A DNA stretch of 64,000 bases from Apostichopus japonicus (lineage: Eukaryota > Echinodermata > Holothuroidea > Aspidochirotida > Stichopodidae), in contig NC_092577.1 in NCBI RefSeq assembly GCF_037975245.1, positions 9,647,013-9,711,012 of the forward strand, written 5' to 3'. Position numbers and translations under genes: made by a program. The notes under the pieces were generated by a model. It saw only the letters and a list, made by a program, of their open reading frames with translations. It was not told the origin of the DNA and searched no databases. Positions within the stretch are counted from its first letter, which is position 1, and each line of letters opens with the position of its first letter. This document shows, piece by piece, positions 22,931 through 34,799 of this stretch.

Positions 22931-24700
22931 GTTATCGAAGGTAAGTGCGATTTATTTTAGTAATCAGCAGTTATATTTTACGACGCTTAAGCGACCACAC
23001 ATGTGGGAGAAGCCCGCAAGGGCTTATTGAGTACAAGTCACACGTCGGGTGGCTCTCAATTCAACATTATTACTCAAATTTGGAATCTTTCCAATTAAGG
23101 AAGTCATTTCAGAAGGAAAACCGTAGATTGCTCTTTGATGCAAAAACCCACATTTCTATTACCCAGCCGGGTATCGAACCCGGAACCTCCCGATCGAAAA
23201 TCCGCATTGCTTCAAATGCCATCGCATAACACTCGGCCACAGCACCGGTCTTTTGATGCGATTGTTTTAACAAATATTGAGAAAATATTTATTGAGGCAT
23301 TCTAGTTTATTTCGCGTTACTAGCATGTTCCTCAACACGCAGATGATGCAGAACTATTGCCACTTTTATGATCTCAATATTTCTTAAGACTGCGACCATC
23401 TTCAATTCTACAACTAATGATTTGTTCAGCAACCACATTTATTCTTACGATCATGACATTCTCTCACTGGTCCCTTTTTTTCAACGAATCGAAAATCCTT
23501 AAAATGAAGTTAACAGCATGATAGTTTGTTGACCATGAAAGCCGTATCTTATATGATCTTTTTAATTAGCCGATAACAGTTATCAAAATGACCTCGTTTA
23601 CTTTACTTTATATATATTATAACTTACGTTATCTGCTAGCTGGTAATTATCCAACGGTGTTATCACTTAAGTAAACATGGCAGGTCAAACTGCATAGTCA
23701 ATGTCCACTTGACCTTCCCTTCACTTGACTGTACTTTGCTTTAACAACGGCAATCTATTTTATGATATACGATTTCTCCATTATAATTGCGTTAACGTTG
23801 GTGTCTTTTTCTGCCTACTTTTTATACAGAAACGAAAGTTGAATGTCCGTTAAGAACTGGTTAACACATTTCTAATTATGTGCGCTTCCGTTAATAAACT
23901 GCATATTATGATACGCTAACGGATAATGAAATATTGATCGGCATCATAAAGTGCCTTATTAAATTTCTTTTTAAAAAACTGTTGTTCTTCTTCGTTTCTT
24001 ATTCTTATTTGCTGAAACCTTAGAACAGGGGTCCCTAACTGGGGTGCATGAACCCACAGGGGTGCGTGAGTGTATCCCAGCGGGTTCGTGAGACGTTTCT
24101 GAAATTCAAAACTAGAGTACTCTTTTTTGAACTAAAATCTGATATAATCATATAATTAAGTATTGTACAAAGTCGTACCTATCGACTAACTATTTTCGTG
24201 TTCCATACGCATATGTTGCCATAGTAGTACTGTACCGTGCATGTGATCAATAACGAAATTATGAATCAGACACAGGCCGCATGCCTTTGGTGAAGTGTAC
24301 GCATGACAGTATACGTCATGAAGATAAAGAGCTGAAAAGGTAACTGAAAGGTTGGCAAAGTAATTATTATTATTATTATTATAAAGATTCCAGATGACCT
24401 CCATTTTGCCCGACACAAAGTAAAGTCAGCTTAAATTCAAGCTTGAAAATTGTTGTTGAGTTACAACATGCAGTCACTAGCCTGTTTTATGATATATCAG
24501 TTCAATATTACACTATGAACTTGATCTTTCACGAAGCACTGTTATATGTATTATAATATGATAATGACTCATATCGTGTCTCGAAAAGTTGGGGGTTCAT
24601 GGACAACTCTGACATCCACAGGGGGCTCGTGGGGGATAAAATTAGGGAAACCCTGCCTTAGAAGGTAGATTGGGTATCATATGTTTAAATATATATTTAT
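22895..24700. repeat. Local duplication, copy 1
   Basis: Sequence from the 3' end of the hAT-like element through the SINE tail, an AACGTTATCTGC...CCAACGG block, a GGGGTGCATGAACCCACAGG block and a GAAGGTAGATTGGGTA block reappears in the same order at about 25280-26415. The two copies have diverged by indels. Copy 1 retains the full SINE head. Confidence 0.75.
22965..23250 (-). mobile_element. tRNA-Ser/Leu-derived SINE, copy 1
   Basis: On the minus strand the head (from 23250) carries an A box TGTGGCCGAGTG and a B box GGGTTCGATACCCGG at class-II tRNA spacing (long variable arm). A body of about 190 bases follows. The same sequence recurs at 47408-47697, and its tail at 25378-25455. The open frame across it on the plus strand is incidental. 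Confidence 0.75.
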
Positions 24701-25221
24701 ATTTATATATATATTTACATACACCAAAGATCATATAAAGTTGGTAGAAACTAAACTTTGAATACATCCACAGCAACCAAAATGCTTTAAATAGTATGAG
24801 CGTTGTCATGACGTCACAAAATAGGATTTACATTGCTCTTATGTCATGCCGCTATTTCAAAGAACAGCCTGCCTGACCGTGGCCGGTAATAACAATTCAA
24901 TACATTTATCCGCGTAGGGCTGTAGTCGAGTCCAGCAGATCCGGGCCAGATTTTAAGTCCAAGTCTAGTATGTTTGAGACCGGGACCGAGACAAGTCCAA
25001 ATCCAAAGCAGGCCGAATCTGAGACAAGTCCGAACCAGAGCACCCGAGTTCAAGTTTGAGTTCTGGCTTTGAAATATACACCCTATCTCGATTTGATGCA
25101 TCTGAATTACCTCTCTCAACCTCAACCTCACCCTCCCACCCACACGCCATGGCAATGTATGGTGTCAGATGGCTATCCTCTTCACACATCTTCTGCATGG
25201 AAACATGCAGGTGCCATAGAA

Positions 25222-25224
<3 letters not shown>

Positions 25225-25288
<64 letters not shown>
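25225..25288. repeat. (CA)n(TA)n microsatellite
   Basis: About 12 bases of CA repeat followed by about 50 bases of TA repeat. Open frames reading IYIYIY through it are artefacts. Confidence 0.95.
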
Positions 25289-25292
<4 letters not shown>

Positions 25293-25482
25293 CCATTCTC
25301 ACCCCCACCCCCTCCCCTCCTGTCCAATGTCCCTAGTTCCGCCACTGGTTATCAAAGGTAAGTGCGATTTCTTTTAGTAATCAGCAGTTATATTTTACGA
25401 CGTTTAAGCGACCACACATGTGGGAGAAACCCGCAAGGGCTTATTGAGTACATATAATAGTTATCAATATGACCTCGTTGAC

Positions 25483-25518
<36 letters not shown>

Positions 25519-26415
25519 AATAACGTTATCTGCAGGCTGTTAATTATCCAACGGTTTGGTCACTTAAGTAAACATGGCAGGTAAACTTGCACGTCAATGT
25601 CCACTTGACCTTTTCCCTCCTTGACTTGACTTGATTCTACTTTGCTTTAACAAAGGCACTGTATTTTATGATGTACGATTTCTATTTATAATTAAGTTAA
25701 CGTTGGTGTCTTTTTCTGCCTACTTTATAAACGAAAACAAAAGTTGAATGTCCGTTAGTAAAGAACTGGTTACCACATTTCTAATTATGTGCGCTTCCGT
25801 TAATAAACTGCATATTATGATATGCTAACGGATAATGAAATATTGATCGGCATCATAAAGTGCCTTATTAAAATTTCTTTAAAAAAAAATGTTTTTCTTC
25901 TTTGTTTCTTATTCTTATTTGCTGTTACCTTAGAACAGTGGTTCCCTAACTGGGGTGCATGAACCCACAGGGGGTGGGTGAGTCCATCCCAGGGGGTTCG
26001 TGATACGTTTCTGAAAGTCCAAACTAGAGTAATTTTTGTTGAACTAAAATCTGATATATCATATAATTTAGTAATATACAAACGTTGTATCTATCGACAA
26101 ACTCTTTTCTCGTTCCATACGCATACGTTGCAATAGTAGTACCGTACCGTGCATGTGATAAATAACTGAATTATGAACCAAACACAGGCCGCATGACAGT
26201 ACGTCATGAAGATAAAGAGCTGAGAAAGTAACTGAAAGGTTGGCCAAAGTTATTATTATTATTTCGAAAATTCTAGATGACCTCCATATTGCCCGACATA
26301 AAGCAAAGTTAGCATAAATTCAAGCAAGAAAATTGTTGTTGAGTGACAACCACATGGGATTCGTGGGGGGATGAAGCTAGGGAAACCTTGACTTAGAAGG
26401 TAGATTGGGTAGCAT
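25280..26415. repeat. Local duplication, copy 2 (internally deleted)
   Basis: Matches 22895-24700 block by block but lacks most of the SINE (copy 1 about 23040-23570) and a segment starting AGCCTGTTTTATGATATATC. That missing segment appears instead at 29971-30080, beyond the Penelope block. A (TA)n tract at 25484-25515 replaces a shorter one in copy 1. Confidence 0.75.
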
Positions 26416-26420
26416 ATATT

Positions 26421-26546
26421 TAAATATATATATATATATATAGGAATATATATATATATAGGAATATATATATAGGAATATATATATATATAGGAATATA
26501 TATATATAAGAATATATATATATAGGAATATATATATATAGGAATA
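26421..26546. repeat. (TA)n-GGAA minisatellite, left of the Penelope block
   Basis: Repeated TATATATATAGGAA-like units of about 12-20 bases. The same repeat type, written TATATATAAGGAA, resumes at 29380-29546 on the other side of the Penelope-like sequences. Confidence 0.9.
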
Positions 26547-26663
26547 ACGGAAAAACTGTTAAAAAACTATGCTGCATTTAGAGAAAGGCTGGATATCGAG
26601 TGAGATACAATAATTAAATTAGGTAAGTGAATGGAAGTAAAACAGCCAATGTTTGGTTTTTGT

Positions 26664-26695
26664 AGAGCTTATGAGCAAAACTAGCTCTTCTTCAG
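26664..26695 (-). other. Hairpin with partial hammerhead-like core at the 3' end of the Penelope-like element
   Basis: On the minus strand, CTGAAGA is followed by a 6-bp stem (AGAGCT/AGCTCT, loop about 13) and then ACAAAA where a hammerhead would have GAAA. Its position, just 3' of the GIY-YIG region, matches the better motif at 29297-29339, so it may be a decayed relative. Confidence 0.3.
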
Positions 26696-26799
26696 TGCAT
26701 GATCACCGAAAGTGACAAGGAGTAGCAGGAATTGAAACTATTTTATAGAGAAGAAGAAGTTTTAGAAATTCGAATTATTTTAATCCGCGTCGGATTATT

Positions 26800-28960
26800 T
26801 TAATCCGATTCCGTTGTAATTGCAAAGGAATTGTTTTGGTTTATCTGAGACGGCAAATCGTTTCTGATGTTTAAACCGAATGGTGCCGTGGTCTTTAGGT
26901 TTATTTCCCAGAAATTTTCTTTTCCTTTCCTAGATTTATCTGTCCAAGAATCGTTTTGGTGAATGGCAATAACACGCAAATTCACAATTGAATGATTTTG
27001 GAGATTGAAGTGATTTGCAACAGGTTGGTTGATCTTTTTTGTTTTGATCGCCGATCTATGTTGTGTCATTCTCATTCTAAGAGTGTTTATTGACTCTCCA
27101 ATGTATTGTAAGTTACAAACATTGCAGTAGATGAGGTAAATGACATTTTTGGATAGGCAGTTAATTTTGTGCCGAATTTGGAACGTGCGTTTGGTTTAGT
27201 TGCTCTGAAAGGCCCGGTCGAATCGACAAGTAAGCACGTTTTGCAATTTTGTGTACAGGGCGATGATCCTGTAGTTTCTGTTTTGCTTTCCCCTAATGAG
27301 GTGTCATCCCGAAAGGATGCCCGAACTAAGATATCCCGTAGGTTGCTGGGTCTTTTAAAAGCGATAACAGGTAATTCTGGGAAAACCGATTTCAGGCGCT
27401 CGGTGCCTTGAAGTAGATGAAAATTCTTCTGAATGATATTAGCCAGTGGTGGGAGACCAGTGTGGAATTCAGTAACCTATGGTACTCTTTTGGAACTGGT
27501 TTGACGAGTTTTGTACGTCAATGTTTCGGTACGGGGTTTGCTTTTAGCCTTTTTGATGGCATTTTCAATAGTACCCCGAAAATACTGTATGTTTAGGAGT
27601 TGTCGTGACAGTTCTTTAGTGCGTGAATCAAAATCGACTTCAGAGGAGCAAATTCGTCCAATGCGCAACGCTTGACTGTACGGAATATTTCTGGTACAGT
27701 GACGTGGATGGCAACTGCTTGGTAAGAGGTAGTTGTGCTTGTTAGTGGGTTTATTGAACAAGTCTGTTTTGAGTGAACCATTTTGTAGGGTCACAGTGGT
27801 GTCCAGGAAGTGAACGCCATGTCCAGAAAAATCAGCAGTGAATTTGATAGTGTGATGAAACGAGTTTATGTCATCAATGAAGAGTTTTAGATTTGCCTCA
27901 CCATGGGTCCATATCATAAAGATATCGTCAATGAAACGTAACCACGTGTGTGGTTTCAAGTTTTGTCGAGATAGAAATTCTTTCTCGAGGTTTCCCATAA
28001 AGATGTTGGCAAAAGACGGTACCATTTTGGTACCCATTGCGGTGCCATGAATTTGGAGGTAATGTTTGTTGCCAAATACCAGATTATTGCTGGTCAAGAG
28101 AAGTTGCATCATTTCGGCCAATTTTTTCTTCGTGGGGGTTTTGCCACGTTTCGGTTTGAATGCTTTTGTGCAGGCCGAAATGCCCTCTTCGTTAGGGATA
28201 TTTGTGTATAACGAAGACATATCCAAGGTAACTAACAGAGTAGATATAGGGGAAGAATTTTTATTCCCCCAATTTTCCGGATGAAATCCGTAGTGTCCTG
28301 CACATAGGACGGTACGGCCGAAACAAGAGGTTGGATGAGAAGATACACGAATTTGGAATTTTTTTCAGTCGCTGTACCATTACCCGATATTATGGGCCTC
28401 CCGGGATTGCCTTCTCTGTGAATTTTAGGCAAAAAATAAAAGCGACCAGGTTTTGGGTCGTTTTCAAGGAGGTTTTGGCCTAACTTGCGGTCAATGGAAC
28501 CGTTAGAGACTATCTTTTGGACGACTCTTTTCACGTTTTGTGTGATTTCTTGAGTAGGATCAGAATCTAGGAGTTTGTAGTGTTGAGGGTTGCCGAGTAG
28601 TCTGTTGGCTTCCTCTCTGTAGAATTGTTTGCCCATATAGCGACAATTGCAGAACCCTTGTCGGCTGGCTTGATGAAAATGTCATCGCGCTTCCGGAGTT
28701 CATGGATAGCCTGTCTCTCAGTTTTGTTGAGATTGTCGCGGAAGTCTGGGGCAGAGGTCTGTGTATTAACATCATCTTCAATTGCCGAAATAAATTATTC
28801 AAGAGGCACACAATGGGCCTTGGGCGGATTCCACGAGCTTTTTGGCTAAAAATTGGAATGCAAGTCGTTGGTTTGTTGCGTGGTGTTATTGCCATTTTCG
28901 TCGGCAAAAAAATCACGGAGACGTAAGCGCCGATAGAACATATTCATATAGCATACAAAA
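26800..28960 (-). mobile_element. Penelope-like retroelement (RT + GIY-YIG), inactivated
   Basis: Dead Penelope-like element read leftwards. Its amino end carries FYRRLRLRDFF, then KPADKGSAIV (about 28660), the RT core with DMSSLYTNIPNEEGI, QIHGTAMGTKM and catalytic FIDDIFMIW, then LDTTV and KPTNKHNYL. A Cys-containing linker follows (CTQNCKTCLL) and the GIY-YIG nuclease (VIYLIYCNVCNLQYIGES; HRSAIKTK; PVANHF). This domain order is that of EN-positive Penelope-like elements. The frame is broken by two stops at about 28775-28840, frameshifts near 28637, 28250 and 27175, and a stop near 27477. No complete protein can be made. It overlaps or abuts a plus-strand GIY-YIG tail at its 5' end, so it is probably 5'-truncated. 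Confidence 0.88.
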
Positions 28961-29098
28961 GTAGTACTTTTGTTGACCATTGTGCCACTATTGGTAATGA
29001 ACCCCAGTGGTTCAGGAGGAAGATTAAAGAGAGTCTCCTAATAAAAGACTTAAATGCTGACCTAAATAGAAATGTAGCGAGCTACGGGTTGGAGCTAT
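28960..29098 (+). mobile_element. 3' end of a second GIY-YIG (Penelope-like) element, opposite strand
   Basis: One open frame reads AYKSSTFVDHC, then EPQWFRRKIKESLLIKDLN and LNRNVASYGLELF, then TAA at 29099-29101. The R-R-K-I-K-E-S-L-x-I...LNR...G-x-E-L pattern is the usual C-terminus of GIY-YIG domains in Penelope-like elements. It differs from the minus-strand element's C-terminus (ENFWEINLKT, GLNIRND), so this is another family. Only the last about 45 codons remain; upstream is cut by the head-to-head neighbour. Confidence 0.6.
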
Positions 29099-29296
29099 TC
29101 TAATCCCTATTTACTTTTTATTGCTGGTTGTTCTATTCATCCCTAAGTTAAAAATATTCACTAAAAAAATTTGCTGGTTGTTCTAAGTTTAAAAGTTTCT
29201 AAGTTTCTTCCTAGTTTAAAAATCACTCATGCTTATCACTATTGGCGTCCTTGGATGTATATTACCCCTTGTATTTAATTGATCTTGTACTTTTGC

Positions 29297-29339
29297 CTGA
29301 CGATGGAGTGGTGACCACTCCGAAATATAGCAGTATGTC
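29297..29339 (+). ncRNA. Hammerhead-ribozyme-like motif downstream of the GIY-YIG tail
   Basis: CTGACGA (29297-29303) fits the core CUGANGA. Then, after one extra T, a perfect 7-bp stem GGAGTGG/CCACTCC with loop TGA, then GAAA (29322-29325). Next a 5-bp stem ATATA/TATGT (one G-T pair) with loop GCAG, then C at 29339, giving a GTC cleavage triplet. Stem I would pair TTTTGC with GTTGTTAAAA through an internal loop and is weak. Penelope-like elements are known to carry type I hammerheads in this position. The extra T and weak stem I leave activity doubtful. Confidence 0.45.
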
Positions 29340-29374
29340 GTTGTTAAAAATATTCGCTTGTTTATCTTTTATAT

Positions 29375-29379
<5 letters not shown>

Positions 29380-29432
<53 letters not shown>

Positions 29433-29546
29433 AGGAATATATATATATATAAGGAATATATATATATAAGGAATATATATAAGGAATATATATAAGGAAT
29501 ATATATAAGGAATACATATATATATTATGAATATATATATTAAGGA
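29380..29546. repeat. (TA)n-AGGAA minisatellite, right of the Penelope block
   Basis: About 45 bases of pure TA repeat, then repeated TATATATAAGGAA units. Same repeat type and orientation as 26421-26546. Confidence 0.9.
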
Positions 29547-29707
29547 ATCACAAATGATTTCGAGTTGGTTAGCATCATGTTTGATCTCTAGAGTAAGGCA
29601 AAATATGTCACCAAAAACAGAACTAGTATTGTTCGATACAGGTGACAAACGCCTACAGTGGAATTACGACCTTCCTTACCGGTTTCGAACCTCTGGACAT
29701 ACAATCA

Positions 29708-29779
29708 GCGTCCATAGCCTAGTGGTTAGGGTGTCCGCGTACAGAGCGGAAGGCCCGTGGTTCGAATCCCGGTGGAGGC
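29708..29779 (+). tRNA. tRNA-like cloverleaf, probably a tRNA pseudogene or SINE head (anticodon ACA)
   Basis: 72 bases fold as a tRNA. Acceptor GCGTCCA/TGGAGGC has one mismatch, the D stem is GCCT/GGGT with a GG-containing loop, the anticodon stem TCCGC/GCGGA is perfect, the loop GTACAGA has T33, and the T loop TTCGAAT is canonical. The T stem has two mismatches and position 32 is G, which is unusual. Anticodon ACA does not match the normal Cys GCA. The sequence AACTCATTATGATTTT about 30 bases downstream recurs near 41625, so a SINE head is likely. Confidence 0.5.
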
Positions 29780-29825
29780 TGAAAGTTTTTTCACTGTTCC
29801 TGATTTTCCAACTCATTATGATTTT

Positions 29826-29826
29826 C

Positions 29827-29860
<34 letters not shown>

Positions 29861-29965
29861 ATATATATATGTATATATGTGTGTGTGTAAATATATATAT
29901 GTGTGTGTGTATTCATATACATATATATATATATATATGTGTATATATTTATATATATAAATATA
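29826..29965. repeat. (TA)n/(TG)n microsatellite
   Basis: Alternating TA runs interrupted by short TG runs. The IYIY-type open frames through it are artefacts. Confidence 0.9.
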
Positions 29966-29970
29966 TTAAT

Positions 29971-30080
29971 AGCCTGTTTTATGATATATCAGTTTAATAT
30001 TACACTATGAACTTGATCTTTTACGAAGCACTGTTATGCGTATTATAGTTTAATAATGACTCAAATCGTGTCAAATAGTT
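29971..30080. repeat. Displaced segment of the local duplication
   Basis: Starts AGCCTGTTTTATGATATATC and matches 24479-24590 closely (ATTACACTATGAACTTGATC block shared). In copy 2 of the duplication this segment is missing at 26360 and sits here instead, separated by the Penelope and microsatellite block. Confidence 0.7.
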
Positions 30081-30739
30081 AAGTTCTTCGACACCAGTCC
30101 GAGTTTTAGCAAACTTGAGTCCGACGGTCCACAAAAAGTGCGACATCAAGTGCGGATACGAGAACTGCAGCCTTACTTCATCGAACGTTTTGCAATCAAG
30201 TTATATTTATTCCTGCATAATATTGTAAATATTAAAACATCTTACCTCTTGTTGTAATTACATCCATTCATTTAATGGATGTTTTGGAGTCTTTAACGTT
30301 TCTTTAGATGTCAAATACCTAGTATTAATATATAAGTATTGCACCATTCTGAAAGCTTTTCCACTATTCTTCTTCTTCTTTAGGAAGAGCGTTCACTCTG
30401 TGTTTGTTGCCCACTGCTTATCGTTTAACGAGTTACTGAGACATACGTTATCATCGTTGCCCCTTCTGTAAACTTCGTCGAATACGCAGAATCGTTAACG
30501 TCACAGATTTGTTTTTTTCAAATGAAAAGTAAACAAATCTAGAGTCCTTACGGCTAAATTGTCGTGATGTTTTTCTTATGATGCGGTTCAGCTGAAAGCT
30601 GATATTCTTTCCCATTCACCAACTTCAGTTCAGTTTCAGATTAGTTAGGTGTCTCTATTTATTCTCCAAATGTGGTATAAAATACATAAATGCAAGAACA
30701 AAAAGAGATAATACAATAAGGTAATACAGATGGGCAACA

Positions 30740-31545
<806 letters not shown>

Positions 31546-31549
31546 ATGG

Positions 31550-33950
31550 CAGTCACAAGAAAAATACATGACAAACAGGAGTCACATGGCAGTCACATGA
31601 CAAACAGGACTGCAGAAAGTAATACAAGATAACAGAGAGCAGTACTGAAATGGGGGTACTAGCACTACGGTAAGTCAGTGCTGGCAAATCTGAGGGAAAT
31701 CAGTTACGGGAAGGTTTCCATTATTTTAGCACAAAGCTGAATTAAACTGGAAGTAAAGACTTTAGAACTTCGATTGAAAACCTCTTAATCGAACTGGGTC
31801 TGGTTCTAAAATATGGTTTAATGTAAACAATTATTTTCTTCTTAAAGACTGGGCATTCTAAAATATGATAAACTCATCACTCATTTTATGACTATTACAT
31901 AAATTACATATCCGATCATGTAGTACAATATCCTGATATCTTCCTGAGACGATATAAATATTAGTACTTCCGCAAGGGTACAGTATTTGCTTAAATAGTT
32001 ACGGTTCCAGGAATCGAGGGTGTCAGATACTTTGCGAATTCAAGGTTCTTCTTAAACATTCTACAATGTTTACAATGCGATTAAATATTTACATCGGAGA
32101 GCCAATCCTGTTTATATATATAAACATGTCACTCGGTGTTAACTTAATTGTTTTACTTAACCATGTTTGCGATAGTATAGGGTCAGACAAATCATGAACT
32201 TGGTTTGCCTTGTTAGGGTTGGAGCCACGCATTTGTCTAAGTTGGCTGTGCAAATTACTGTTATGTCCTTTTCATAAATGTATTATAACGCTTTGAAGCC
32301 TGCCGTAGCCTGATGTTACTGTTGTTCTGATCTTATCAATTAATATTTCCTTTTAGACTGAATGTTTCGAGATTTCATCACCTTGCAACAGCTGTTAAAC
32401 CAACGATTTCTATCCCAAACTACTCTGTAGTCCTTTAAAGGATTTTAAATACTTTTTTTTTAACAATTCCAACCTTCTCATACATTCTGCTTGAAGCAAC
32501 TATACCACCAGTAGCATTTTGTGTTCAATACTAATAACATCAAGACGTTCCAAAATATCGTTAACGTAAGTTACTTAAATAGCCTAAGATCATCCCTCTA
32601 AATTCACCAGAAAATTTTCTTTGAAGGTTTCCCTGAACATCAATATTACTTGAAACAATGTGACTGGCCTGCAGATTTCTATTCAGAAACTTCACAAAAA
32701 TTGGATTGTACTTATCCAACATTACGAGATGTCTACACAGAATTCTTCGATATTTTGAAATCGATCTGGGAAAGAAATAACGTAGTCGACAGTGTTCTTA
32801 GGCGATTTTTTATGATACTGGTATTTATTCCCATTCACCAACTCATAATAAATTATGACATTATTAGAAATGCATATTGATTGTATTAACATCTCTCGAT
32901 TTCAAAATACGGCCAGAAATCCCTTCAACCGTATTAGTGATTTGAGATTTCAAATACTTTTTACTTTGGATCAGCTGTTAGAAATGGGATAGCTCGGATC
33001 ACTTAAAGCCAAATTCAAGAGAACAAGTACCTGTACTAGAGTGTCATTAACCCAAGTTAAACAAATTGTATAGACTGTTGTCATGCGCAAAAACCTTTCC
33101 TCTATATGAAGATGGCTCTGATAATATACTGTAGGTCACTTTTAGGTCTTGTGGTTTTGGCAGACTTCCCAAAAAATTCCAGTGGGTAGGAAAGTTCTTG
33201 CACTTTTAAAAAATATAACGCGTTGTTACCTCTTTGCGATAAATATGACTATATATGATTAACGTATGCTAAAGCGAATGGGCTTTTACATTTTGTTTCT
33301 ATCTTGCATTTAGGGAACAGAGTACTATTATCTATATTGTAAGTATTAATATCAAAGTATTATTTCCTTACTGATTACTTGAAGTCAGTAAAGGTCGGCT
33401 AAAAAATCTTATTTGCAGTGTAACTGTTGAATATTCTCATATAAGATGTGGCAAGAAAATCACTAGCTTGAAGTCAATTAATAATTAAAGTATCACATGG
33501 CTAAAGGTCCCTTCGTTAGTTAACCTCACCCCTACAAGCTTACACGCACACAGTTCTTAACAAGCGTCCTGGCCTAACACAGTAATTTATTATTTAATTA
33601 TTAATATAATCTACTTGATAAATAAACAGATAAGGATAATATTTATCTGAACTTGTTGACTTTATCTATATAGTTAGTAATTACAGGTCAGTTTCCAACG
33701 CATAAAGAATTAATTAAAATGCGATGACCGCAGTCCAGCTGATAACTTTGACAAGTCAAATAGCAACTTCTTTCATGTCGACAAAAAGTTCCAGAGACAC
33801 AGTGACTTTCCACTTTAGCAGCCATTATAACGTTCTATTTGGGAAGAACATCTGAAATAGTGCCTGGTGAACAACCATACATCCAATGAAGAGATACCAG
33901 TGTATTCACAACCTAGTGAATCAGTGTTATATCGATAAAGGTGATGATAT
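31550..33950. other. No supported gene; possible decayed retroelement
   Basis: AT-rich sequence with stops throughout. Short minus-strand stretches (for example near 32190-32330, reading SGYGRLQSV and NLHSQLRQMRGSNPNKANQ) look vaguely protein-like but are broken, and I cannot name a family. Confidence 0.3.
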
Positions 33951-33951
33951 T

Positions 33952-34267
33952 CAGGGGCGTAGCCAGTATGTAGCACTGCAGGCCCGGGCCTACACTTTTT
34001 GGCCAAGTTATCTTTTTTAAAAACACTCATAATTTTATAATAATATTTTAACTTGTTGTTTTGTGGGTTTAAAAGAGATATTGAATGAGGTGTCTCAAGT
34101 TAGCAAGAGGCCAGGGAACCAGAATGAACACTCCGGAAGGGCCGTTTCCTGCCATCTGGGGGAGTTTGTAAAACCAAAAATTTTATTGTACGCTCCGCGC
34201 CAACCGATGGTGGCGCTCTGCTAAGATAGTCGTACTTACAACTTTGAAAATCCTGGCTACGCCCCTG
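33952..34267 (-). mobile_element. 316-bp hAT-like MITE (deleted version)
   Basis: Near-perfect terminal inverted repeats CAGGGGCGTAGCCAG / CCTGGCTACGCCCCTG. ATATT flanks both sides, but an intact 8-bp duplication is not seen. In the reverse direction it matches the two ends of the block 39876-40706, including CAGGCCCGGGCCTACA, GTGTCTCAAGTTAGC and the GGTGGCGCTC core, and lacks about 480 internal bases present there. It is therefore an internal-deletion derivative. Confidence 0.75.
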
Positions 34268-34423
34268 ATATTCTCGAGTAATATAACTCGGCTACACGTG
34301 ATCATTAATGAGATCAATCATGAACAATCACCCTTGTTTACTTGTATTCGTATAGTAGTTGCGCGATAAGATGTATTAGGGTTGGATTGGGTCTGGTTAT
34401 TGATTTAGACAGGATGTATGGAT

Positions 34424-34785
34424 ATATGTGGGCGTTGTGGTCAAGTGGTTAAGGCAGTGGACATATGATCTAAGGATTACAGGTTCGGTTCATTGTGTTG
34501 TGTCCTTGGGCAAGGCACTTTATCTCCATTGCCTCTCTTCACCCAGGTGTATAAATGGGGACTTGCGATGTGACTTGTAAATATAGTTGCGTGCGCCGGT
34601 TTGTGGCTGCACCCTATGTGAAGTCCCCCAGGGGACACGTGGCTGTGAGAGATTGATTGAATTGTGCACACTTTGGTGGGTAGGTGTGACAAGTTACCAA
34701 TGACCAGGATTAGGTACAGCGCGGCGAGACTTTATTGTAAGTTGCGCTATATAAGAACTGTTAATTATTATTATTATTATTAAAA
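34424..34785 (+). mobile_element. tRNA-derived SINE with TTA tail, copy A
   Basis: Pol III A box TGGTCAAGTGGTTAAGG and a B-box relic AGGTTCGGTTC head a body containing CCTTGGGCAAGGCACTTTAT and CACCCAGGTGTATAAATGG, ending GCGCTATATAAGAACTG and a (TTA)n tail. The same family is at 55812-56130. Confidence 0.8.
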
Positions 34786-34799
34786 TGGTTTTAACCTGT

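Noticed and set aside
32650-32880. 76-codon open frame, plus strand
   Set aside because: No domain; the opposite strand is equally open and the area looks like decayed repeat.
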